Origin: an uncultured bacterium
GTDB lineage: Bacteria > Patescibacteriota > Dojkabacteria > B142 > OLB20
Direction: 5' to 3'
Length of the DNA: 7,703 nucleotides
Assembly: GCA_937889205.1 (NCBI GenBank)
Contig: CALARN010000056.1
Span: forward strand, 1 to 7,703
In this document: positions 1 to 6,226 of the stretch, piece by piece
Position numbering within the stretch: position 1 is the first letter of the stretch
Layout of the letters: every line of letters begins with the position of its first letter
Translations under genes and position numbers: made by a program
Notes under the pieces: generated by a model
What the model was told of the DNA's origin: nothing
Database searches by the model: none
The model's input: only the letters and a program-made list of their open reading frames with translations

Positions 1-111
1 CTTAAAGAGTATTTTGGAGTAACTGGGTACATAAGAATCTATTGTAGAATTTGCTAGCCCAAGACTTTGATTCCTTGATGCTTCCGCTTTAGAAAGGCCT
101 CGATATTTCAT
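1..111 (-). CDS. Cation-transporting P-type ATPase, N-terminal fragment (cut by window edge)
   Basis: This is an open frame of 37 codons from ATG at 111 that leaves the window still open. The peptide begins MKYRGLSKAEASRNQSLGLAN and continues with a SYSKILFK segment. That fits the start of the cytoplasmic N-terminal domain of cation P-type ATPases, where a GLSxxEAxxRxxxGxxN motif is followed by a basic stretch just before the first membrane helix. The catalytic DKTG loop and all membrane helices lie outside the window, so ion specificity cannot be judged. An in-frame TAG sits 8 codons upstream, with no other ATG between. No Shine-Dalgarno is visible, but a promoter lies at 137-165. The family call rests on motif recognition in a short fragment; the presence of a gene is more certain than its substrate. 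Confidence 0.62.
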   Translation of the reverse strand, partial: MKYRGLSKAEASRNQSLGLANSTIDSYVPSYSKILFK

Positions 112-121
112 AAAATATTGG

Positions 122-140
122 AAATCTAATAACTAGATTT
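122..140. repeat. 7-bp inverted repeat over the ATPase -10 box and start site
   Basis: AAATCTA (122-128) and TAGATTT (134-140) are perfect reverse complements around a 5-nt spacer. The dyad covers part of the -10 box and the predicted transcription start of the ATPase gene. It could be a repressor operator or a small leader hairpin. A terminator for the upstream tRNA genes is less likely, because the stem is weak and no clean T run follows. Such AT-rich dyads also arise by chance. Confidence 0.35.
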
Positions 141-165
141 TAATTTAAATGAACTAATAGGACAA
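137..165 (-). promoter_or_regulatory. Candidate sigma70-type promoter of the P-type ATPase gene
   Basis: On the minus strand TTGTCC (160-165) is separated by 17 nt from TAAAAT (137-142). The expected start is near 130, about 19 nt before the ATG at 111. The -35 box matches the consensus at four of six positions. The -10 box overlaps a 7-bp palindrome at 122-140. Confidence 0.45.
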
Positions 166-190
166 GTTAGAGAGAATATTTGAAGAAAAA

Positions 191-275
191 TACCGCGGGA
201 GGGGGTCGAACCCTCACGCTTGTTAAGAGCACTGGATTTTAAGTCCAGCGTGTATACCAATTTCACCACCGCGGC
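191..275 (-). tRNA. tRNA-Leu (anticodon UAA)
   Basis: The reverse complement folds as a class II tRNA of 85 nt. The acceptor arms are GCCGCGG and CCGCGGT, with the G1-U72 pair common in bacterial tRNA-Leu, and the discriminator is A. The anticodon stem is CTGGA/TCCAG with loop CTTAAAA, so the anticodon is TAA. A long variable arm follows, then T loop TTCGACC. CCA is not encoded: the next bases on this strand are TTTTT, a T run that may help transcription stop here. It lies 22 nt downstream of tRNA-Cys with no promoter of its own visible, so the two are probably cotranscribed and this one needs 5' processing. Confidence 0.96.
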
Positions 276-297
276 ATTAATTTTGTAAGAACTTCTA

Positions 298-371
298 AGG
301 TGTTGGTGGGACTCGAACCCACGCATGAGGGTTTTGCAGACCCTTGCCTTAGCCAGCTTGGCTACAACACC
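298..371 (-). tRNA. tRNA-Cys (anticodon GCA)
   Basis: The reverse complement is a 74-nt class I tRNA. The acceptor stem is GGTGTTG/CAACACC, with discriminator U73, which is characteristic of tRNA-Cys. The anticodon stem is AGGGT/ACCCT with loop CTGCAAA, giving anticodon GCA. The T arm is GTGGG TTCGAGT CCCAC. CCA is not encoded. A near-consensus promoter ends only 8 nt before the mature 5' end. Confidence 0.97.
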
Positions 372-379
372 ACGCCATC

Positions 380-408
380 ATTCTATTGAATTGAGCGTTT
401 TTTGTCAA
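380..408 (-). promoter_or_regulatory. Strong promoter of the tRNA-Cys/tRNA-Leu unit
   Basis: On the minus strand a perfect TTGACA (403-408) is followed after exactly 17 nt by TAGAAT (380-385). The tRNA-Cys gene begins 8 nt after the -10 box. RNA polymerase should therefore start at or within about two bases of the mature tRNA 5' end. The promoter lies in the 60 nt between the tRNA and the end of the upstream glycosyltransferase gene. No intrinsic terminator is visible there, so read-through from the envelope operon is possible. Confidence 0.8.
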
Positions 409-431
409 TTATAAACCCTCATATGTAATAA

Positions 432-2147
432 CTATTTCTTCTTCGTAAGATAATACTCTAAGTATTTACCAAATAGTAGTCTCGTATGTGCTTCAAAACC
501 AGGAAGTGTAACCATGAATAATCCTACAACAGGTTGAATTAACCATTCTAAAGCAAGCAATATTCTTTTAAATATAGTTGGTTTCGTTCCCATGGTAGGT
601 TTTAAGAAACTGTCTGTAATAATCATAATCACTAAGAATAACATAGTAATTCGCACTATTAATTCTGATGCTATTGGTAAGTTAAACCCTAATATGGTAT
701 TAGCAAATCTAGGGTTTATAAGCAAAGGAATGGTTCCACCCAAAGAAACTAAAAATGCCAAGCCCACACCGGCAACATGATCAAAAATGATATGTAGGGA
801 AAGATAAATCATTCTAATAGTAAACTTTCCTTTAATAATGCCTTTTATCATATTTTTTAAAATCCAGCCGTCATCAGAGATACCCCATGACCAACGGCGT
901 TCCTGAAAATAGTTGTTTTTTATTGTATCAATAGTCCCTTCGCCTTCTGCTGCATCTGAGAGAATTTTTTGATAAATTGGAACCGTTGAGACTTTATCTG
1001 GAAAGGCGAATAATCCCTTAAAAAATGTATGAAAATCTTCTGGGATAATATCTGCTGACCAAAAACCAATTTTATTAATTAGCCAAAAAGAAGTTGTGTA
1101 CGTAGAAAAAGGTACTAACTTATCAGTACGGACTAGCCTACCAACGTTGTAGATGGTTGACATCGAATTTTTGACTCTTGCAAAGAAGGGTAATCGCCAG
1201 ATATTTGCGTAAAGTTGAACAGCACCAGTATAGTATTTATAGATTCTATCGGGTTCAAATATAAAGAAGTAGGTTAAATTTGCAAAATAATCACTTGGTA
1301 GTTGTGAATCAGCATCACAAGACGTGATAGTGGTTTTTTTAAGATCCCAACCTAAATTTATTACTTCCCGATATACTTCTTTGCTTGCATAAGCCATGTT
1401 CGATGATTTACCAATTAAATCACCTGTTTGCATCACATGTGAGGTTACCCAAAACTTGTTGAAATACTTTCCGTAAAGCATTTTTAATTTTTTCGACTTC
1501 TCAATTCCCTCTTCATCGCGAGCCTCTGCTGCCATAACAATACTAATGTTTTTTGTAGGATAGTTTGAGTTCTTTAAGCGTTCAACAGTTGCTTCAAGTA
1601 CATGGTATGGTTCTTTCCAGTGTGGAATAATAACAATGTGTTGAATTTCTTTCCAGTCTTCAAACAACTGATAGTTCCCAATACTTTCAATCCGCTTAAT
1701 TTCAGATTTAATGAAGTTACGAGCTTTTGCTTTAGAACGATCAAACAAAAATCTTTTGAGAAAAACAGGCATTCTGCTTCTAATAATCTTTAATAAATAA
1801 TCATCATGAGAATGAGCGTTAGAAATTCGTGAGCTGAATCTTTCATTTTCAATTAATAAAAGTTTATTTTTTAATCCGTTTAGATAAGTTTCAGGTGTAT
1901 CGATTTCTCTTAGTCGCGTTAACCAGTCAATGCTTTCGTTTTTTCTGAGTTTAATACTGCTAATTATTACAAAAATAGTAATTGATACCGATTTATATAA
2001 GAAATAGATATTAAAAAAAATAACGACTACAGCAGTAAATTCGGGAAAGAAAAACCCTCCCCATAAAGGCATTGTGATTAATGTCCAAGAAAGAAGTGGC
2101 GGAATTTTTTCAAAAAAAACATCAATTTTTGATCGTCCTGATTTCAT
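432..2147 (-). CDS. Multi-span membrane glycosyltransferase, family 2 (cellulose-synthase-like)
   Basis: This 571-residue membrane enzyme is predicted to transfer sugars from nucleotide-sugar donors on the cytoplasmic face. Residues 17-66 are hydrophobic and form probably two helices. A charged linker of about 100 residues (67-165) of no recognised family follows. The GT-A domain runs from about 167 to 430. It has IVIIPHWKEP, the metal/UDP-binding DAD (278-280), PEDFH with the likely catalytic base at D371 (a PED version of the usual TED), and QERRW (415-419). QxxRW is the acceptor-side signature of processive synthases such as cellulose or hyaluronan synthase. C-terminal hydrophobic segments lie near 445-475, 495-515 and 530-550, and the tail is basic. 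The start lies 2 nt after the stop of the double GT4 gene and has AGGT as ribosome-binding site, so translation is probably coupled. The polymer and donor cannot be named from sequence. Confidence 0.85.
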   Translation of the reverse strand: MKSGRSKIDVFFEKIPPLLSWTLITMPLWGGFFFPEFTAVVVIFFNIYFLYKSVSITIFVIISSIKLRKNESIDWLTRLREIDTPETYLNGLKNKLLLIENERFSSRISNAHSHDDYLLKIIRSRMPVFLKRFLFDRSKAKARNFIKSEIKRIESIGNYQLFEDWKEIQHIVIIPHWKEPYHVLEATVERLKNSNYPTKNISIVMAAEARDEEGIEKSKKLKMLYGKYFNKFWVTSHVMQTGDLIGKSSNMAYASKEVYREVINLGWDLKKTTITSCDADSQLPSDYFANLTYFFIFEPDRIYKYYTGAVQLYANIWRLPFFARVKNSMSTIYNVGRLVRTDKLVPFSTYTTSFWLINKIGFWSADIIPEDFHTFFKGLFAFPDKVSTVPIYQKILSDAAEGEGTIDTIKNNYFQERRWSWGISDDGWILKNMIKGIIKGKFTIRMIYLSLHIIFDHVAGVGLAFLVSLGGTIPLLINPRFANTILGFNLPIASELIVRITMLFLVIMIITDSFLKPTMGTKPTIFKRILLALEWLIQPVVGLFMVTLPGFEAHTRLLFGKYLEYYLTKKK

Positions 2148-2149
2148 TG

Positions 2150-4507
2150 TTACCTAAGTGAATCATACAAAATATCTTGATAATCTATACTAATATGTTC
2201 CCAGGTAAATTGTTTTGCCTTTTTAATATTTCTACCTGATATTTTTTTAATTAGTACTTTATCCTCGTACAATTTTATCAAGTATTCACTAAGAAGTGTT
2301 GTATTTCCAAATTCATATAAAAACCCATTAATTTCTTCTTTAATTAGAAATTCACCACCTTCTGTTCTCGTAGAGATAATCGCATTACCCTTAGCCATAG
2401 CTTCTAATATGCTTATTCCAAAGGCTTCCCATTCGCTAGGTAGAACAAAAATCTTTGATAAAGACAGCATCTTCTCAATAATAATATCTTCCGGATTTTC
2501 AATGATTTCTACAGCACTTTCTATTTTTAATTGCTCAATTTGTTGTTTTAATTTTGGTAAATAACTACCAGTTACTCCCATTGCAACTAATTTAATATTC
2601 TTCGAAATTTCAAGCAGCTGGGGCATTACAGCAATTAAGTCTTGCAAACCCTTATATTTTTCATACCTACCGATAAAGGTGATAATAAATTTTTTCCCAA
2701 GTTTATATTTTGTACTTATATCAGCGGTATCAGTTTCTGTAAAATAATCAAGTTTGATTCCATTTGGAAGGTATTTAATTTTGCTACTTGTTATGCCGCT
2801 TTCTGAAATCCATTTATGTTGATTAGGATTTACCGCAATTACAGTGCTATAAAGTCTATTTAAATATAATTTTTGAATATTTGAGAACACAAATTTCATC
2901 AGTTTTTGTAAAAATGAGTAGCTTTTTAAGGCCATAAATGGACCGTGAGGAGTGTTGATTATTTTGGACCTTGGTTTAACTATTTTGCGAATTATTAAAC
3001 CTAAATCATGCCAAATAAAGCCAAAACCATGTACATGCATTATCTGTGCATCGCTTTCGATGATTCCTTTAATAATTCTTGGGTAAAAACCAAAATAATA
3101 GGACTTATTCAACTTTTTAAAACGATATATCTTAATACCTTGATATTCTTCGTAGTTTTTATTAGAACCATTATTGCTTGTTAGGACAGTAACATCGTGT
3201 CCTTGTTGTTTAAGTTGCAAGGCTAGATTCAAGCAATTATTTTCTGCTCCTCCTTTAAAAGGCAAGAAGTTTTGCAATACATAACATACTTTAAGTTTTT
3301 GTTTATTGTTAATTGTATTCTTAAATGCAGTCAATGTCTCTTTAGTTGTTCTATTCCAGTTATATTGTTGGCTTACCTTCAACCCTTTTTTAATTAATTT
3401 ATTTTTAAGCTCTTCATCTTCAAGAATAGTCAGAATAGCAGTACTAACTTTTTCAACATCCTTTGGATTAACCAACTCTGCGCCATCTTGTAATACCTCT
3501 GGGTAGCAACTCCTTTTTGATGCAATACAAGCAACACCAGAAACCATAGCTTCAAGAGGAGAAAATCCAAAACCCTCATAAGTTGATAAATGTACAAAGG
3601 CTTCAGCACTTTTCATGATTATTGGTAAATGCTGCTCCTCAACTTCACCTGTATAAACAACATTATGTTTAATTTTTAATTCTTCAGCAAGTTTCATTAG
3701 GGTAATAGCTTGTTGTGTTAAAGGTGTGACTTTGTTATCCCAACCAAGTTTAAACTCTTTGCCGACAATGACAACTCGCATATCAGGGAATCGTTTGGTT
3801 ACATTCTTAAATGCATAAAATAGATTGTTAATATTTTTATTTGCTTCAAGACCGCCGTAATAAAGAATATATGGTTTGGGTATCTTATACATCATCAAGA
3901 CCCTTCTGGTGTCTCTAGTATCAATTGCTTGACTTGAATCGCTAAAGGAAGTTTTAATCCCTAAATATGTCTTAACTATTTTTTGTTCATCGCACCCAGC
4001 TTTATTAATTAATTCTCTTTTAGAAAATTCAGAATTAGTTAGAATCAAATCGGCTTTTTTGGCATTCTCGAAATTTCTCTTATACCAAGCTCCTTTGATA
4101 TAGTTGATTATCCCCTTATGATTAGAATAATTATTTGTAATCATTGGGATGATATCGTGTAGCATTACCGCAGTTCGCACTTGTTTGATAGGTAATCCTC
4201 TTTCTAGATGTGGAGCAAAATATAAGTCTAATCTAGCTTTGATAATTTTCTTTTTATATAAAAGGCTAAAGTAGATATTATTAATTATGTTTGATTTTCT
4301 TGCTTTTCCAAAAGATACGAATTCAATATTATCGGCCACTTTGCTTTCTAGTAAGGCTAGGTTTGAATCTTTATCTTCAAATCCAAAAAGAACCCAGGTA
4401 ATTTCTTGCTCAAGGAGTAATCGCTTAATGAGTTCTTTACCATAGAATCCAATACCACGATTGGCATATTGATCTTTAAGAAATGAGATATCTATTCCTA
4501 TACGCAT
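2150..4507 (-). CDS. Two-domain glycosyltransferase: fusion of two GT4 (GT-B fold) enzymes
   Basis: This 785-residue protein holds two complete GT4 glycosyltransferases in tandem. Half one (about 1-398) begins MRIGIDISFL...NRGIG, as in mannosyltransferase-like GT4 enzymes. It has GGLEANKN (218-225) and the EX7E motif EGFGFSPLE (311-319). A short lysine-rich linker (about 399-405) leads into half two, which has its own Rossmann start (KVCYVLQ...GGAEN, about 405-423), a HVHG motif (491-494), PNGI (581-584), GRYEKYKG (613-620) and EX7E EAFGISILE (694-702). Both halves keep the EX7E residues that contact the nucleotide sugar, so both may be active. The halves differ strongly, so this looks like a fusion of distinct enzymes rather than a recent duplication. 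No membrane segment is evident. The gene starts 38 nt after the carboxypeptidase gene and lies 2 nt before the GT2 gene; one protein could add two successive sugars to a carrier. No clear Shine-Dalgarno precedes the ATG. Confidence 0.88.
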   Translation of the reverse strand: MRIGIDISFLKDQYANRGIGFYGKELIKRLLLEQEITWVLFGFEDKDSNLALLESKVADNIEFVSFGKARKSNIINNIYFSLLYKKKIIKARLDLYFAPHLERGLPIKQVRTAVMLHDIIPMITNNYSNHKGIINYIKGAWYKRNFENAKKADLILTNSEFSKRELINKAGCDEQKIVKTYLGIKTSFSDSSQAIDTRDTRRVLMMYKIPKPYILYYGGLEANKNINNLFYAFKNVTKRFPDMRVVIVGKEFKLGWDNKVTPLTQQAITLMKLAEELKIKHNVVYTGEVEEQHLPIIMKSAEAFVHLSTYEGFGFSPLEAMVSGVACIASKRSCYPEVLQDGAELVNPKDVEKVSTAILTILEDEELKNKLIKKGLKVSQQYNWNRTTKETLTAFKNTINNKQKLKVCYVLQNFLPFKGGAENNCLNLALQLKQQGHDVTVLTSNNGSNKNYEEYQGIKIYRFKKLNKSYYFGFYPRIIKGIIESDAQIMHVHGFGFIWHDLGLIIRKIVKPRSKIINTPHGPFMALKSYSFLQKLMKFVFSNIQKLYLNRLYSTVIAVNPNQHKWISESGITSSKIKYLPNGIKLDYFTETDTADISTKYKLGKKFIITFIGRYEKYKGLQDLIAVMPQLLEISKNIKLVAMGVTGSYLPKLKQQIEQLKIESAVEIIENPEDIIIEKMLSLSKIFVLPSEWEAFGISILEAMAKGNAIISTRTEGGEFLIKEEINGFLYEFGNTTLLSEYLIKLYEDKVLIKKISGRNIKKAKQFTWEHISIDYQDILYDSLR
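2152..2155 (-). promoter_or_regulatory. Ribosome-binding site of the GT2 gene
   Basis: AGGT on the minus strand ends 4 nt before the ATG at 2147 and shares its last T with the TAA stop of the upstream gene. This overlap fixes the GT2 start and suggests terminating ribosomes re-initiate there. rplS carries the same AGGT at the same distance. Confidence 0.55.
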
Positions 4508-4545
4508 TTTTATAAGCTGATATTAGTAAAGAATTGTAACGCGAA

Positions 4546-5421
4546 TTACTCTACCAAGCAATAACCATGTAATTGGTAAAGATAGTCTTGTAATAAAATA
4601 TTTTCCCGTTTAATTTTTAGAGCAATTTCTTCACCTACATAACTATAATGCCAAGGCTCGTAGGTATATCCTGTTATTGAAGTTGCATAGTTTGGGTACG
4701 ATTCAACAAATCCATAAATATGTGCATTATCTTTAAGCCACTTTCTTAATTTAGTATGCTCATAACTAGGTAGGAGTTTTAGCCCATTCTCATAAGTGAG
4801 GATATCAACGGTTGTTCCTAAATGATGTTCACTATGACCTGGTTTAGCAGCATATCTAGATGCAGTAACCTTACCTGCAAGAGCCTCCCAATATTCGAGT
4901 GTACCAGATTGATCATCGTAAGTCCGATAACCTGAACTAATAAATATTGGGATAAGTTCTTGTTTAGCCGCATTTACTAATTGTTTTAATTTTTTCGCTG
5001 GTTCTAATCTTAGCCTAGTAAATTCATTAGTATCAATACCAAAATCTCTTAAGTAAACTAAATCATCATAGCCTCCAATGATATTTAGCGAAATATTTTT
5101 GTTAATTACCGCAAGTATATCGTTTGTATTACTGAAGAATAAAGACTTACTTGAAACAAAAATGCAGCCTAAAGCAACCTCTGGTTTAGAAGTTTGGGGA
5201 GAAATGTTATCAGTAGAGATATTAGGCTCAAAGTTAGACTTAAAAACTAATTGTTGATTAGTAATTTCTTTTAAACCTAAATTATTTGATAATATTTTAG
5301 TCAATGAGCTATTTATAGGATAAGCAATTAGGATAAGTAAAATCCCAATGATTATTAAGCCCTTAAGTAGTAAGGGTATATCTATTAATACTAAGAATTT
5401 TGTTAAACTAGGAAATTTCAT
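4546..5421 (-). CDS. vanY: Membrane-anchored D-alanyl-D-alanine carboxypeptidase, VanY type (peptidase M15B)
   Basis: This zinc peptidase is expected to remove the terminal D-alanine from peptidoglycan stem peptides outside the cell. Numbered from the longest frame (ATG 5472, 308 residues), a hydrophobic anchor lies at about 33-52. A poorly conserved spacer of about 100 residues follows. The M15B core has SGYR (180-183) with Q188, then HHLGTTVD, giving zinc ligands H216 and D223, then EPWHY, giving catalytic E272 and zinc ligand H275. The spacing H-x6-D and E-x2-H matches VanX/VanY. I place the start at the second in-frame ATG (5421, 291 residues): a TATAAT box ends 7 nt before it, and the longer start would lie 3 nt from the recX ATG with no promoter visible between them. 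The 5472 start remains possible. It is first in an operon with two glycosyltransferase genes. Resistance to vancomycin should not be inferred; many bacteria use such enzymes for normal wall maturation. Confidence 0.88.
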   Translation of the reverse strand: MKFPSLTKFLVLIDIPLLLKGLIIIGILLILIAYPINSSLTKILSNNLGLKEITNQQLVFKSNFEPNISTDNISPQTSKPEVALGCIFVSSKSLFFSNTNDILAVINKNISLNIIGGYDDLVYLRDFGIDTNEFTRLRLEPAKKLKQLVNAAKQELIPIFISSGYRTYDDQSGTLEYWEALAGKVTASRYAAKPGHSEHHLGTTVDILTYENGLKLLPSYEHTKLRKWLKDNAHIYGFVESYPNYATSITGYTYEPWHYSYVGEEIALKIKRENILLQDYLYQLHGYCLVE

Positions 5422-5428
5422 TAAGTAA

Positions 5429-5456
5429 ATTATAATTGATTCGGCAAGTAATGCAA
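5429..5456 (-). promoter_or_regulatory. Candidate promoter of the carboxypeptidase/glycosyltransferase operon
   Basis: On the minus strand TTGCAT (5451-5456) and a perfect TATAAT (5429-5434) are 16 nt apart. The ATG at 5421 begins 7 nt after the -10 box, so the transcript would start at the start codon or within a base or two of it (leaderless). This is the main reason for preferring the shorter protein start. Confidence 0.5.
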
Positions 5457-5458
5457 TC

Positions 5459-5467
5459 TGGTATAAT
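5459..5467 (+). promoter_or_regulatory. Extended -10 promoter of recX, giving a leaderless mRNA
   Basis: TGGTATAAT is a perfect extended -10 element (TGnTATAAT). Only 8 nt separate it from the recX ATG at 5476, so transcription should begin at or next to the start codon. No Shine-Dalgarno sequence lies between. No good -35 box is found at 16-18 nt, which extended -10 promoters can do without. A TTGATT at 5436-5441 is 20 nt away. Confidence 0.65.
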
Positions 5468-5475
5468 TTCATATT

Positions 5476-6117
5476 ATGCAGATAACAAAACTAGTACAAT
5501 CCAAAAAACAGAATCTTGTGCAAATATTTATTGATGAAGAATTTGCAGCTTCAATTAATAAGAATACTTTAGTTAAATTTCAGTTACATCAAGGTTTAGT
5601 AATTACACATGATTTGTGGCTAGAGATTTTAAACAAAGATTTATTTGTTAAATTATATTACGCTGCAATAAAGCAAATAGCTTCTAGGCCAAGAACTTTA
5701 AGAGAAATGCAAACATATCTTAAGAGCAAGATCAAGAAGCTCCTACTAGAAGAAAATATGCAAGATAAAATACTAGATGACATTATCAATAAGCTAATTG
5801 ATGAAAAATACCTAGATGATTCTCAGTTTGCAAAATGGCTAATTGACAATAGATTATCATTTAAAGGCAAGGGTAGGGCAGAACTAGAAGCCGAACTATA
5901 TGCGAAAGGGGTCGCTAGAGAAGTAATTAATGATGTTTTATCAAACCAAGATTTTAGCAGTATTGAAGTTGAGATAATTAAAAAAGATGCATTAAAAAAG
6001 TTTCATGTTACAAATATGCCCAAAGATAGAAAATTAGCATTGAAAATTTCTTCATATTTTCTAAGAAGGGGTTTTGGATATGATAAAATTAAAGCTGCAT
6101 TAGTATTAAACCAATAG
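5476..6117 (+). CDS. recX: Regulatory protein RecX
   Basis: RecX binds RecA filaments and tunes recombination and SOS activity in the cytoplasm. The 213 residues have the family's layout. An N-terminal segment (1-50) contains FIDEEFAASINKNTLVKF, matching the usual iDgef...tl.kf.L..G pattern. Three-helix repeats follow: the first with AIKQIASRPRTLREMQTYL (about 64-82), the second with YLDDSQFAKWLIDNR (112-126) and GKGRAELEAELYAKGV (131-146), the third ending FLRRGFGYDKIKAAL (195-209). The start agrees with family N-termini, which makes the leaderless arrangement credible, since the -10 box lies just 8 nt upstream. recA is not in this window. The gene is divergent from the carboxypeptidase gene and is followed by rplS after about 110 nt holding a separate promoter. 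It ends in TAG. Confidence 0.92.
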   Translation: MQITKLVQSKKQNLVQIFIDEEFAASINKNTLVKFQLHQGLVITHDLWLEILNKDLFVKLYYAAIKQIASRPRTLREMQTYLKSKIKKLLLEENMQDKILDDIINKLIDEKYLDDSQFAKWLIDNRLSFKGKGRAELEAELYAKGVAREVINDVLSNQDFSSIEVEIIKKDALKKFHVTNMPKDRKLALKISSYFLRRGFGYDKIKAALVLNQ

Positions 6118-6153
6118 AGTCAAGCAAACATTGTTAATAGTATTTATAACTAG

Positions 6154-6181
6154 TAAGTTGAGATTGTTTTTATTCAACTTA
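6154..6181. repeat. 8-bp inverted repeat enclosing the rplS -35 box
   Basis: TAAGTTGA (6154-6161) and TCAACTTA (6174-6181) are perfect reverse complements with a 12-nt spacer. The spacer holds TTGTTT, the proposed -35 of the rplS promoter. No T run follows, so it is a poor terminator for recX. A regulatory protein-binding site is possible but unproven. Confidence 0.4.
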
Positions 6182-6192
6182 AATGCTAAAAT
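6164..6192 (+). promoter_or_regulatory. Promoter of the rplS-rnhB-yraN operon
   Basis: TTGTTT (6164-6169) lies 17 nt before TAAAAT (6187-6192). The -10 box is preceded by TGC, making an extended -10. Transcription should start near 6199, leaving a leader of about 27 nt with AGGT as ribosome-binding site. This separates rplS expression from recX. Confidence 0.6.
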
Positions 6193-6218
6193 CATCAAGT
6201 CATTTAATATTTTTAATC

Positions 6219-6222
6219 AGGT
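6219..6222 (+). promoter_or_regulatory. Ribosome-binding site that fixes the rplS start
   Basis: AGGT ends 4 nt before the ATG at 6227. The frame is open upstream to another ATG at 6131, but that one precedes the promoter and would add 32 residues not found in L19. The start at 6227 is therefore preferred. Confidence 0.6.
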
Positions 6223-6226
6223 TATC

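Noticed and set aside
126..326. Minus-strand open frame of 66 codons across the tRNA region
   Set aside because: It runs through tRNA-Leu and part of the tRNA-Cys gene and has no protein-like motif; the tRNAs explain the sequence.
372..431. Terminator for the envelope operon between the GT2 gene and tRNA-Cys
   Set aside because: The T run on the plus strand here belongs to the spacer of the tRNA promoter; no GC-containing hairpin followed by T is present in the operon's reading direction.
592..780. Plus-strand open frame inside the GT2 gene
   Set aside because: It is an antisense shadow of the C-terminal membrane region of the GT2 protein, with no promoter or ribosome-binding site.
1575..1582. 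TAAGCGTT, part of the rnhB hairpin arm, recurring in the GT2 gene (possible DNA uptake or dispersed repeat word)
   Set aside because: It is a single 8-base match with no further copies noticed and no inverted partner beside it, so chance is sufficient.
1602..1793. Plus-strand open frame inside the GT2 gene
   Set aside because: It is an antisense shadow with low-complexity composition; the GT2 frame shows family motifs across it.
3306..3506. Plus-strand open frame inside the double GT4 gene
   Set aside because: It is an antisense shadow over the inter-domain region; there is no initiation signal or recognisable domain.
4546..5421. VanY as a vancomycin-resistance determinant
   Set aside because: There is no vanR/S/H/A/X neighbour; the context is glycosyltransferases, and housekeeping M15B carboxypeptidases are common.
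6131..6226. A 32-residue N-terminal extension of L19
   Set aside because: The extension would start upstream of the rplS promoter, has no ribosome-binding site and matches nothing in L19; the AGGT before 6227 fits much better.
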